Assembly (NCBI GenBank): GCA_038501625.1
Contig: JAZAYU010000012.1
Coordinates: 6,882,001 to 6,946,000 of the forward strand
Source: Corbicula japonica
Taxonomy: Eukaryota; Mollusca; Bivalvia; Venerida; Cyrenidae
Direction of reading: 5' to 3'
DNA length: 64,000 nucleotides
Positions within the stretch are counted from its first letter, which is position 1, and each line of letters begins with the position of its first letter. The notes beneath the pieces are model-generated. The model saw only the letters and a program-made list of their open reading frames with translations, did no database searches and was not told the origin of the DNA. Below, piece by piece: positions 46,641-56,328 of this stretch. The position numbers and the translations under genes were made by a program.

Positions 46641-46989
46641 TCTTCACCTCACACTCATGCAAGATACTTATAGTATGTACCCATCTCCCAATTATACTGA
46701 TATTTCCCCAAAATTGGAATCGAACCCATACCATATAGGGACAGTACCTAGCCCTGTAACACTGCTACCAGCAGGCCTAGCTGGGACAACTTCAAAACAT
46801 GGGTGAAAAGTTTGACAGAAATGTTTGTACGTATAATAATATTTACATGTATGCATGTAGTTGCAGGAATCCTTATAATCCAAATGAATTTGAAAACCAG
46901 CCAATTTAATACCAAAGAATTATGGGGTATTTGCAGGGGGGTCGATTATATCACAGGAACCATGTAAATGGATTTGATAACCAGCCACT

Positions 46990-47162
46990 TAAACCCTTTC
47001 CTCCATAGATACACCTTTATTGCGTGGGCGATCAGTGTAGATCCAGATCAGCCGGTACATCCGTGCCATCTGATCAGGATCTGCACTGTTAGCTTTATGA
47101 TTCTTTAAGTCATTTCTGACCAAAATGCGACCAGTGCAGATCCTGGTCAGACGGCAGAGGGT
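46990..47162. mobile_element. TTAACCC MITE, 3'-truncated
   Basis: TTAAACCCTTTCCTCCATAG to AGATCCTGGTCAGACGGCAG, where it stops abruptly in the second hairpin. Confidence 0.85.
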
Positions 47163-47498
47163 TCAGTACTTTTTAAACTGAAATTGAGTTGGTAAATACA
47201 CGTAATGGAACTCAGATAAAGGTCAGACAAACTTTTGCTATCGTTATGACGTATAGTCTTATCATGAACCAGTTTCGAAAACATGTCGCCATTAATTTTA
47301 TTTCTTTGTATTTTGATGAAAAATGTCGTCGACATACAGGGATCAAGTGAGTACTTTCTATATCAAAGGGACAGATCCAATATTTTTAAAATATCATGTT
47401 GTTAATTAGATCTAAACGATGTAATAAATTTTATGCTACCTATATAGAACTAATTATTCGGGTTTCAAAATCAAACTAGCCAAACGGAGCAAATGCTT
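47163..47498. other. intergenic, no recognised feature
   Basis: AT-rich sequence without exon-like or repeated structure. Confidence 0.4.
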
Positions 47499-47500
47499 TA

Positions 47501-48853
47501 GGGGAGACCGGGGATAGTTGTTACACGGGGCAAGTTGTTACAATTAATTTTGCGACAACATTGCATCACTGATGAAGTTGGTATGGATACTAAAATAACT
47601 CTCAAAGGTTCCTCTATGTTTAATGTAAGTTTCATTAAAATTGTCCGGGAAATAGTCCGATTAGCTAGGAAATACTGATTTTACTATGTAAAAGTATTTT
47701 TTTCGAATTTGGAAAACATTTCGATATTTCCTCCTTATTGCCTAATACAAGTCTTAAACACAAATAAAAAATTTACATAAATATTTGTATTTTCTTTGAA
47801 ACTAGTAATAAAAATAAATCAGGCTATATGTTATATTTAGCGACCTTGAAGTGCGACAAGGGGTGGGTGGGGTAAGTTGTTACGTCGGTGATGGGGCATG
47901 TTGTTACAGGGTAATATTTCGTCCCTCAACAAAACATAGATTTTTGACCAGCATGGTACACCTTAATATTATTCATTTCACAACTTTCGGCAATATTATC
48001 GATATTTAATCGGAAAAATGCCCGTGTAAACGCAAAAATAACCCGAAATATTGATATCTTTATCTAATTACATTAAATAAGGCGGAAAACTATTGGCGCT
48101 GACCGCTCGAAGAAGGTAATCCTTCTGGTTCTCTTTTTTTGTGGTGTCTTTTTCAATTGATCAAATTATAAACTGATACACTCTCAGAATTTCATGCAGA
48201 TCTACGGTTTGTTTGTGTGGTTAGGTTTTTGTATTTTGTGACTGTGGTTTTGGCTGTTCCTGAATGTATATTTGACCAACACTTTTACAGGTATCATACT
48301 AAACTTTCGCAAAGTTCTTTCGCAAACGTTATAAATTTACATTGTTTTCGTTCGAGCAATATAAGTAAACCACAAATTTATATATACAATCTATCCGAAT
48401 TCACAATAGATTAAAAAAAATGTATGCCTTATTGAAACGTTTGCGACTTTCCAACTTAACATCCACAGTGACTATATTTATGAAACAACATGCATGTTTT
48501 TATCGAAAATCATATTCTAAACAATTTTCACGTCTTTGAATGAAACCGTTATCAAAAAATTCACTGTTATGTATCTGATTATGTAACATATTGTACCCAG
48601 AGCTATTGTAACATTTTACCCCGAGACCTGTAACAACATGCCCCACGACCGGGGTGAGTTGTTACACTTTAGTCTACTTACGAACAATTGTTTTTTTTTA
48701 TGAATTCAGTTTATATACTGTAATCGGTCTAATTTTATATTAAAATTAACTTCCTATGGTTTTAATTGCCACTATTTACATTACTTTCGCACAACTGAAA
48801 CAGTCACAATTCTGAAAAATGCTAAAAGTGTAACAACTATCCCCGGTCTCCCC
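47501..48853. mobile_element. 1,353-bp TIR element, TA-flanked, GGGGAGACCGGGG ends
   Basis: The first 26 bases (47501-47526, starting GGGGAGACCGGGGATAG) are the exact complement of the last 26 (48828-48853). TA flanks both sides (47499-47500, 48854-48855). Subterminal GTTGTTAC and GGGGCAAGTTGTTAC-like boxes are repeated in opposite orientation on the two sides (near 47530, 47870, 48640). No transposase is recognisable; open frames are short. The superfamily is not certain. Confidence 0.87.
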
Positions 48854-48855
48854 TA

Positions 48856-49363
48856 CAGAGGTTCTAATTTATTCCGAAGTACGAGTATAGCTGAAGATCC
48901 TTTCAAAACGCGATTGAATGGGTGCATAACATCAGCAAGTGCACTGATTACGTTACGTGAAACGGTCAGATTACAATGCGTAAGCCGGATCACACCTTGA
49001 TACGATCCGAACGCCGAGATTTGAAGAGATCTCAAGAAAGCACAAATTGCATTTTTTCGAGGTATATATTAAGAAAAGTATTGTCTTTTATGCCCCAAAA
49101 TCACTGCGGAGAAATATAGAGATATATGATGGGTGCAATAAGAAGTTTTTATTTTTATAAGTTTCAGAAAAGCATCTTTCATGCCCAAATCACTGCAGAG
49201 AAATAGAGAAATATATATTGGGTGTAGTAAGAAGGTTCGGAAAAGCATTTTTAAATTTTGAAATGATACACAACTTCTGTAATGCAGCACGGGCGTAGCA
49301 TGTGATGAGAACTTGGATGGTCAAATGCCAACTGTGCTGTAACGAATTTGACATTTTTATCAG
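48856..49363. other. upstream of lectin-like exons, no gene assigned
   Basis: A short duplicated segment (~49085-49140 and ~49175-49220, sharing AAATCACTGC and GAGAAATA) is the only structure seen. A signal-peptide exon for the lectin was not identified. Confidence 0.4.
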
Positions 49364-49476
49364 GTCGCCGCCATGTGCAGCTTCCGGTGTTCAATCACTG
49401 CCCTAACGGATTTGTTCGTCATGATGACTCCTGTTACATAGCCGCACATGATCTTGCCAACTGGCCGGATGCTCTA
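49364..49476 (+). pseudogene. C-type lectin domain N-terminal exon, copy 1
   Basis: The acceptor ACATTTTTATCAG ends at 49363. After two bases the frame reads RRHVQLPVFNHCPNGFVRHD followed by DSCYIAAHDLANWPDA. Cys-Pro-x-Gly, Ser-Cys-Tyr and Asn-Trp-x-x-Ala are the opening motifs of long-form C-type lectin domains. The donor is GTTTGT at 49477 or GTAAAC at 49481; neither is decisive. Confidence 0.65.
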
Positions 49477-49517
49477 GTTTGTAAACTAATTCATATGCCA
49501 TTCTTACGTTTTGTTAG

Positions 49518-49651
49518 ATCCCCGTCACGTGACCCCGCCAGTGTTTACCACGTGTCCTCATGGTTATGCTCCGTTCGAGAATTCCTGCTATATTGCTGCA
49601 CATGATCTCGCAAACTGGCCAAACGCCAATGAATCTTACTGTTTTCACACA
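49518..49651 (+). pseudogene. C-type lectin domain N-terminal exon, copy 2
   Basis: The acceptor ACGTTTTGTTAG ends at 49517, in the same phase as copy 1. The frame reads PRHVTPPVFTTCPHGYAPFE then NSCYIAAHDLANWPNA, matching copy 1 at ~26 of 36 positions; the offset between copies is 154 bp. After the Trp-Pro-Asn-Ala codons there is no good donor before an in-frame TGA at 49652-49654. The sequence grades directly into the 47-bp minisatellite. Confidence 0.62.
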
Positions 49652-50285
49652 TGATAACTGTACAGGTCGGACGCCGGGTAAGTTACCCTATTCACACATG
49701 ATAACTGTACAGGTCGGAAGCCGGGTAAGTTACCCTATTTACACATGATAATTGTACAGGTCTGACGCCGGGTAAGTAACCCTATTCACACGTCATAACT
49801 GTACAGGTCGGACGCCAGGTAAGTTACCCTATTCACACATCATAACTGTACAGGTCGGACGCCAGGTAAGTTAACGTATTCACACATGATAACTGTACAG
49901 GTCGGACGCCAGGTAAGTTACCCTTTTCGCACATGATAACTGTACAGGTCGGACGCCGGGTAAGTTACCCTATTCACACATGATAACTGTACAGGTCGGA
50001 CGCCGGGTAAGTTACCCTATTCACACATGATAACTGTACAGGTTGGACGCCGGGTAAGTTACCCTATTCACACATGATAACTGTACAGGTCGGACGCCGG
50101 GTAAGTTACTCTTATCACACATGATATCTCTACAGGCTTACGCCGGGTAAGTTACCCTATTCACTAGTCATAACTGTACAGCTCGGACGCCGGGAAAGTA
50201 ACCATATTCACACAAGATTGCTATACAGGTTTGACGCCAGGTAAGTTACCCTATTCACACATCATAACTGTACAGCTCGGGCGCC
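49635..50285. repeat. 47-bp minisatellite, block 1 (~14 units)
   Basis: Consensus: GTAAGTTACCCTATTCACAC, then ATGATAACTGTACAG, then GTCGGACGCCGG. Period 47 (unit starts 49981 and 50028 are identical in phase). Each unit holds a donor-like GGGTAAGT and an acceptor-like CTGTACAG. It begins within the 3' edge of lectin exon copy 2. Confidence 0.95.
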
Positions 50286-50292
50286 GGGTAAG

Positions 50293-50892
50293 CAGGCCTG
50301 CCAAAACTTCTTCATTAAAAATCCGGAGATTTTGTCTAAATATGTCAATGATGAGGATGACGACGACGATAATGTTGTTGTTGTTTTAATGTCTTGTTGT
50401 TGCTGTTCTCTATGACTGTGATTGAACAAAATGATGATGATGATGATGGTGATGGTGGTGGTGGTGGTGGTTAATATCAGTTATGTTTTTTCAATGAAAC
50501 AATATAAATGGAATCAAATAATGTAACTTGTTTTAAAAATGACTTTTTCATTCTTTTGTTTACTGTTAAGACCTGCTTTTGACAATATTAGAATGAACAT
50601 GCAATGAAAATAGATAAAGGCAGGTGTAACATCGAGGCCCTTGTTTAGTTTATGACACGCGGTTATTGTATAGTTGTGCCAGAGGCAATTAGACTGCATG
50701 TCACTGACCATGTCCTCGTTATCGCGTATTAAACAGGAAATGTGCGACTGAAGTAGAATAACGGTTCTATTCATTGCACAACTTTTAAATTAGGTTTCAT
50801 TAATCTAATTTTTTTTGCAATTACATAGAAATCCGGAGATTTTGACTAAAAATCCTGAGATTCCGGAAAGAATCCGAAGATTTGGCAGGCTT
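50293..50892. mobile_element. 600-bp hAT-like element inserted in the minisatellite
   Basis: GGGTAAG is repeated on both sides (50286-50292 and 50893-50899), a 7-bp (possibly 8-bp) target duplication. The ends CAGGCCTGCCAAAACTT and AAGATTTGGCAGGCTT are inverted, with further AATCCGGAGATTTTG boxes near both ends. The interior has (GAT)n/(GGT)n microsatellites at ~50431-50473 and no transposase. Confidence 0.85.
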
Positions 50893-52250
50893 GGGTAAGT
50901 TACCATATTCACACATGATAACTGCACAGGTGGGACGCCGGATAAGTAACCGTATTTACACATGATAACTGTACAGGTCGGACGCCGGGTAAGTTACCCT
51001 TTTCACACATGATAACTGTACAAGCCGGACGCCGGGTAAGTAACCCTATTTACACATCATAACTGTACAGGTCGGACGCTGGCTAAGTTACCATATTCAC
51101 AAGTCATAACTGTACAGGTCGGACGCCGGGTTATTTACCCTATTCACACATCATAACTGTACAGGTCGGACGCCGAGTAAGCAACCGTATTCACACATGA
51201 TAACTGTACTAATCGGAGGCCGTGTAAGTTACCCTATTCACACATCATAACTGTACAGGTCGGACGCCGGGTAAGTTACCCTATTCACAAGTCATAACTG
51301 TACAGGTCGGACGCCAGGTAAGTTACCATATTCACACATCATAACCGTATAGGTCGGACGCCGGGTAAGTTACCATTTTCACACATCATAACTGTACAGG
51401 TCGGACGCCGGGTAAGTTAACGTTTTCACACATGATAACTGTACAGGTCGGACTCCGGGTAAGTTACCCTATTCACAAATGATAACTGTACAGGTCGGAC
51501 GCCGGGTAAGTTACCCTATTCACACATGATAACTGTACAAGCCGGACGCCGGGTAATTTACCCTATGCACATATCATAATTGTACAAGCAGGACGCCGGG
51601 TAAGTTACCCAATTCACACATGAAAACTGTACAGGTCGGACGCCGTGTTAGTTACCCTATTCACACATGATAACTGTACAGGTCGGACGCCGGGTAAGTT
51701 ACCCTATTCACACATGATAACTGTACAAGCCGGGCGCCGGGTAAGTTACCCTATGCACATATCATAATTGTAGAAGCCGGACGCCGGGTTAGTTACCCAA
51801 TTCACACATGAAAACTGTACAGGTCGGACGCCGTGTAAGTTACCCTATTCACAAATGACGCCGTGTAAGTTACCCTATTCACACACTATACATGTAGCTG
51901 TGAAGAGCGGACGCCGGATAAGTTACCATAGCACACATCATAGCTGTACAGGTTGAACGCCGGGTAAGTTACCGTATTTACACACTACATGTAGCTGTGC
52001 AGACCGGACGCCGTATAAGTTACCATAGCACACATTATAACTGTACAGTCCGGACGCCGGGTTAGTTACCTTATTCACACATCATAGTTGTATAGGCCGG
52101 ACGCCGGGTTAGTTTCCTTTATCACACATCATAACTGTACAGGCCGGGCGCCGGATAGGTTACCATCACACATTATTGCTGTACATACCGGACCTCAGGG
52201 TAAGGTGCTGTATTCACACATCATAACTGTACAGACCGGACACAGTGCCA
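50893..52250. repeat. 47-bp minisatellite, block 2 (~29 units)
   Basis: Same unit as block 1, continuing in the same orientation. Variation increases towards the right end (GGCCGGACGCCGG and GACCGGAC variants, units with CACTACATGTAGCTG). The frame at 52088-52294 is a by-product. Confidence 0.95.
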
Positions 52251-52646
52251 TAGTTTTACATGGTCTAGTTAACTTCCGAACTGTATCTTTCTAATTAGAA
52301 AAAATAAAATTTTTTAGAAGTCCAGATTTTAACAACAAAATAACGCAATATCAGTCAAAGAATTTTAAATATTTAAAGTGACTAAGTCGTATCTGTTAAT
52401 AGATGATGTCAACCTCTTTATATTTGTTAAATGATGATAAACTGACAGATTCTATTATATATTTATTTATTTTATGCTGTAAAAAATATATAATAGTTCT
52501 CCGAACAAACCGCTTTTACAAAATTTAATTACATTTTAAGCATGTTGTAATATAATTCAACAAGTATATATAATTTAAATTTTAGCTTAAATACGTAATT
52601 GATGAAATTAGGAACGCAACTTTTACGATAGTACAACAGTAAGCAG
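52251..52646. other. AT-rich spacer before lectin 3' exon
   Basis: No lectin middle exon and no recognised repeat. TATATAATAG-type runs lie around 52450-52570. Confidence 0.45.
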
Positions 52647-52649
52647 CAG

Positions 52650-52732
52650 GACTGCATGGCTATGTATGGTGCGGACAGTAAATAGGACGACGGTTGGTGC
52701 GAAACCCAACACAACTTTATTTGCGAAATCGA
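52650..52732 (+). pseudogene. C-type lectin domain C-terminal exon with in-frame TAG
   Basis: After AAGCAGCAG the frame reads DCMAMYGADSK, stop (TAG 52683-52685), DDGWCETQHNFICEI, then the donor GTGAGT at 52733. The family pattern is Cys...Lys-Trp-Asp/Asn-Asp-x-x-Cys...Phe-Ile-Cys-Glu, so the TAG sits exactly where the conserved Trp (TGG) is expected, a one-base nonsense change. The acceptor could be at 52643, 52647 or 52650. Confidence 0.65.
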
Positions 52733-52920
52733 GTGAGTACAATGTGTTCTGACAGTGTGTGAGATGAAGGGGCATTGTGAGATCGCAAGTACATAAACAA
52801 TATAAGCTCTACACTTCTAAAGAATCGGAGGAATTCACCAGGGTGTAGAAATAAAAAATGTTATTGTTCTTAATAGCTTTTTTTTATTAAAAGAATGACT
52901 GGTGGTTATGTTTTAATTTT

Positions 52921-53176
52921 AGAATTGCACTCGTCCGTCCTTCCGTGCGTTCGTCCGTCCGTACGTACACGTGTACGTCCACCAAATCATGTGGCATTAA
53001 CTCTTCATTAACAATAGGGCGAATCTTTTTAAACTTGCACAGATGATCAAGCAGGATGTGTAGATGATCGTAACGAAAAGATTTTTTCTAGCGACAATTT
53101 TTACCAGAGTTATAGCCCTTTGTTACAAATGCTGTTGTAGCAGTATGGGCATCAGTGTCCGAGGAGACATTCTAGT
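52921..53176 (+). mobile_element. CGTCCGTCC-led repeat, copy 3
   Basis: AATTGCACTCGTCCGTCCTT to GTCCGAGGAGACATTCTAG; same block order as at 16268 (ATGATCAAGCAGGATGTGTA, CCAGAGTTATAGCCCTTTGT). Confidence 0.78.
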
Positions 53177-53282
53177 TAATTGAAGATTAATTTATCACGT
53201 TCATCCGTGTATGTTAAACATTTTGGTAGTTTAATGTGAGTGTGAAGCCTAGGACTTTACGTTAATTTAAACAACCCAAATA

Positions 53283-53414
53283 ATTTTCACATCCGTGCTG
53301 ACTGATCAGTATCTAGACTGTCAGAAATAACCTAATAAATAAAAAAAACGAACAGATCCTGTTCTGCACTGTTTACCCACGGATAACAGCCATATCCCAT
53401 GGAGTAAAAGATTA
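53283..53414. mobile_element. TCCCATGGAGTAAA-ended MITE, internally deleted
   Basis: CACATCCGTGCTGACTGATC, then AACCTAATAAATAAAA, then GATAACAGCCATATCCCATG and GAGTAAAAGATTA. Confidence 0.65.
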
Positions 53415-53438
53415 ATATTCTCTCTGCTGTATTTTCAG

Positions 53439-53535
53439 ACTTGATGTAGAAGGAGGATCAATAATTGGATTAACAAGTGTAGACCTGGAACTCATGATAT
53501 GCAATTTATATTCTGAATTGTATGTTGTACGCTAA
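53439..53535 (+). pseudogene. possible terminal exon of the lectin-like gene
   Basis: A strong acceptor TGCTGTATTTTCAG ends at 53438. In the phase left by the previous donor the frame is open for about 32 codons to TAA (53533-53535). The peptide has no recognised motif. AATAAA follows at 53579-53584. This is inference from splice phase only. Confidence 0.35.
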
Positions 53536-53578
53536 AAAAAGCACAAAACTAATTCAACTTTTACAAAACAACGTTATC

Positions 53579-53584
53579 AATAAA
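53579..53584 (+). terminator. AATAAA downstream of the lectin-like gene
   Basis: The hexamer lies 44 nt after the TAA of the possible last exon. Its use is unproven. Confidence 0.3.
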
Positions 53585-53606
53585 TGCATACGCACATCAT
53601 TTAAGG

Positions 53607-53755
53607 AATGATTCTTATTTTGGTGCGGTTCATGCAGATTGGACGTGCACGCGAGAGCTGGCAAATCCATAAAGCGCGCTAGCGCTTTATGGTAAATTTG
53701 CCAGCTCTCGCGTGCACGTCCAATCTGCATGAACCGCACCAAAATAAGAATCATT
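53607..53755. mobile_element. 149-bp near-perfect palindrome
   Basis: AATGATTCTTATTTTGGTGC at the left and GCACCAAAATAAGAATCATT at the right are exact complements. The stem continues without mismatch through GAGAGCTGGCAAAT to the centre GCGCTAGCGC, apart from a small asymmetric TTTACC/TCC bulge. Confidence 0.92.
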
Positions 53756-53759
53756 ACTT

Positions 53760-54148
53760 ATATTTACATTTTAATCATTTTTTTTCTTTAAATAAACTTA
53801 AGTCGAACGCTTTCAAAAATTAGTAAGTGAAAAGGGGGAGTAATACGTGGGAGTTTTCAATAGTAACAGCCATGACGTTACTGACGTCATTACGGGTCAT
53901 GCGGTTCATGCAAAATGAACCTAATTTTTTTAAACGAAGAAATCAATAGGAATGTAAATATTAGTTCTTATTGTTGTTATTCTGCTGTAGCAAAACATTT
54001 CTTAGACCTGTCGTAAATATTGTTAGACATGGTATAAATATTGTAAGAGATGTTATTAATATTGTTACCACTCATAGGACGATAAAAGTATTCCAAATGA
54101 CTTCAGGTTCTTGGTGATCCCAAAATGTATAGGTTTATGTTAACATTT
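53760..54148. other. intergenic, no gene
   Basis: GTCATGCGGTTCATGCAAAATGAACC (~53897) echoes the arm of the preceding palindrome. Otherwise unremarkable. Confidence 0.4.
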
Positions 54149-54460
54149 GGGGCGCGTTATGGGAAACGGTACCTTCGGACAGTGACGTCAATCCTTGAAA
54201 TGGCGTCATAAAGTTGAGCAGACGACAATTATTATTATGCATTTCGCGGTAAAAATACCATTTTATTAACAAAATTTGTAACAAAATTATTGTAAGTTCT
54301 TTCTCAATATAGTAACAAATAAAATGTCACAAAATATGACCGAAGGTACCTTTTTTTAATTATGAGAAATAATATATTATTGTAAGTTCTTTCTCAATAT
54401 AGTAACAAATAAAATGTCACAAAATATGACCGACGGTACCTTTTCACGTGGTGTGCCCCC
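54149..54460. mobile_element. GGGGCGCG TIR element, copy 3, with internal duplication
   Basis: GGGGCGCGTTATGGGAAACG and CTTTTCACGTGGTGTGCCCC are inverted; flanked by ATTT on both sides. A ~60-bp block from TTATTGTAAGTTC to GACCGAAGGTACCTTTT is present twice in tandem. Confidence 0.87.
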
Positions 54461-54596
54461 ATTTGACACAGTTATGCACCTTGATGTACTTGGATTTTCT
54501 CTCGAGAACTTGAGACTGCAACTGTGCCATTTCTTTATATTTCTTCACAACACTTTTAAAATATATTGCTTAGAACAAGCCTTATATTAGCCCTGT

Positions 54597-54812
54597 ATTC
54601 CGTGGGATATATGGTTGTTATCGCATGGGCAATTAGTGTAAATCCAGATCAGCTGGCACATCCGTGTCGCATGATCAGGACCTACACTGTTCGCTTTCGA
54701 TAAATTTAAGTTTTTTTAACCAAGAAGCGACCAGGTTAAATACAGATCAGATGGCACGGATGTGCTAGCTGATCTGGATCAATACTGGTCGCACACACGA
54801 TCAAACCCATAT
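54597..54812. mobile_element. GGGATATATGG subtype of the double-hairpin MITE
   Basis: CGCATGGGCAATTAGTGTAA to GATCAATACTGGTCGCACAC, both hairpins readable; the terminal TTAACCC is lost. Confidence 0.75.
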
Positions 54813-55391
54813 TAGAACTTTTATAAGTGGCCCGGAAACAAAATAGCAATTAATAGAATAACGTAAAAATATATACTTAAATGTACCGTGTGGGGCAATG
54901 AAAATAAATATGGTGGCTGATTTATTCCATTTCGTTATTTCGTTATTTTGCCTCGAAATAACGTCAAACGAAATAAAGACATGAGTTATCGTCGAAGCCA
55001 CGTAGAAAAAATGAAGTCGGCAACTTGAGAATTCATGTACATACTTACGACTGCGCTTTCATCCTGGAGCACTGGGTCTATGTCTGGTACAGGATAATGT
55101 GCATCCAGTTCTTCAATTATTATCTAAAATGCTTTTTATGAACAATTTTCAAGGTCCCCTTACTATAAAACATTTTTGTGAAGTGTTCTTTAATCGGTGT
55201 GAATATATGAATACTGAACAACATACCTAGATGTAATGAATCGATGTAATTGGACAGTTTGTAAGGTCTGTGTGGGATGGCTGTCCGACCCCCACAGTAC
55301 CTATGACGGGTAAAATATACTAGGTTACCCAGGAAAGGAGCATGGAACTGAAAAAAAAAGTATGTAACTTTGGTTGGTTGTTTCTTTATGA

Positions 55392-55500
55392 AATTTAGTA
55401 TTAAAATCAGTCTCAAAACTCAAGTTTCTCATTGGTCTGTTTTGATCTTAATTTCACCCATTCAGCTTGTTGGGATCAGAGACTGGTCTTCATTCTCTTA
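55392..55500. mobile_element. CCCAAGATC-family palindromic MITE, diverged
   Basis: ATCAGTCTCAAAACTCAAGT to CAGAGACTGGTCTTCATTC, centre altered. Confidence 0.55.
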
Positions 55501-55613
55501 TTTGTCGATTTCTACTGCATAAGAACGAAGAAGAGGTGATGACTACGGAAATTATTTTTCTCCATTCCAATTTAATGACTTTTTAAAAAATACCAATAGC
55601 AAATTAGGACCTG

Positions 55614-55760
55614 GGCCCAAGATCATTAAACTAAAATTGTAGACCAGTCTCAAATCACAAGCATCTGATTGGCTGAACTTGCGACCAGTCGCCAATTGAG
55701 ACAATCAGATGCTTGAGATTTGAGACTGGTCTCCAGATTTTGATTTTTGATCTTTTGTCC
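55614..55760. mobile_element. CCCAAGATC palindromic MITE
   Basis: GGCCCAAGATCATTAAACTA to TTTTTGATCTTTTGTCC; stem with GCGACCAGTCGC centre. Confidence 0.85.
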
Positions 55761-55816
55761 AGATTATTTTGATAATTTCGATAGCTTCCCCGGATCAAGA
55801 AGCCACAATGAGATCA

Positions 55817-55889
55817 CTTCTCGTAGTGTAAGGAAACACACCTTGCCACTTCGGTGGGAGGAGTTCTAGGTTCAAGTCCTAGCGAGAGT
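55817..55889 (+). tRNA. tRNA-like sequence or tRNA-derived SINE head
   Basis: The 73-nt segment has a perfect T arm (CTAGG-TTCAAGT-CCTAG, 55866-55882), a D stem GTGT/ACAC (55826-55829 with 55838-55841) and six of seven acceptor pairs (CTTCTCG with CGAGAGT). The anticodon stem pairs in only three of five positions and base 33 is C instead of T, so it is more likely a pseudogene or SINE head than a working tRNA. The triplet in the anticodon position would be TTC. Confidence 0.4.
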
Positions 55890-56261
55890 CTCCTGTTGTT
55901 GAAATCCGGGGAAAGTAGATTTAATATAACTTAAAACAAGTTCCTTTTATGCTGAAAATTATTACCAAATTAAAAGTTGAATTTTTAGTTTATTATTGAG
56001 TTATTATAATAAAAAATGGAAAAGCAGAAAGTGTTGACCCTGCTCAAGTGACGGACTTTATCGAGAAAGAATGCTTCTTTGACAGTATGACGAGAAAGTT
56101 AGACCCAGAAAAGACTGCACGGATGGGTCTACACTGGTCTAATAGAAATAAGCCTCATGTTGCCATAGTGCGGTAATCATGACTAGGACTACACTGATGA
56201 AACTGTTGCAATATAATAAATAAAACATATTGTATTCATTTGATGCAAATAGTAAGGATCT

Positions 56262-56328
56262 AACCCGGGACCCTTTACGTGCTAGACCAAAATACTTACC
56301 ACTGCACTAGCGGAGCGAAATGCCAGCT
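56262..56328 (-). ncRNA. tRNA-like module, minus strand, first (diverged) unit
   Basis: Reading the minus strand: TAGTGCAGTGGTAAG fits a Pol III A box and GGTCCCGGGTTAGATCC a B-box region, about 35 nt apart. It differs from the minus-strand modules of later units. Confidence 0.5.

Larger units (their letters stand above)
49364..53535 (+). pseudogene. C-type lectin-like gene, disrupted or decayed
   Basis: Four exon-like segments on the plus strand (49364-49476, 49518-~49651, 52650-52732, 53439-53535) encode the two ends of a C-type lectin domain. The N-terminal part is present as two tandem copies, the C-terminal part once with an in-frame TAG, and the middle of the domain (WIG / EPN-QPD region) was not found in the intervening 2.9 kb. 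C-type lectins are secreted or membrane carbohydrate-binding proteins that are greatly expanded in bivalves. It could be a pseudogene, a null allele, or exons of a larger gene whose other parts are out of view. Confidence 0.6.

Noticed and set aside
48217..48414. A frame starting with a signal-peptide-like hydrophobic stretch upstream of the lectin exons.
   Set aside because: It starts at GTG, not ATG, lies inside the 47501-48853 TIR element, and has no plausible splice into the lectin exon.
49635..52250. CRISPR-like array of regular 47-bp repeats.
   Set aside because: The whole unit is repeated without unique spacers; this is a eukaryotic minisatellite.
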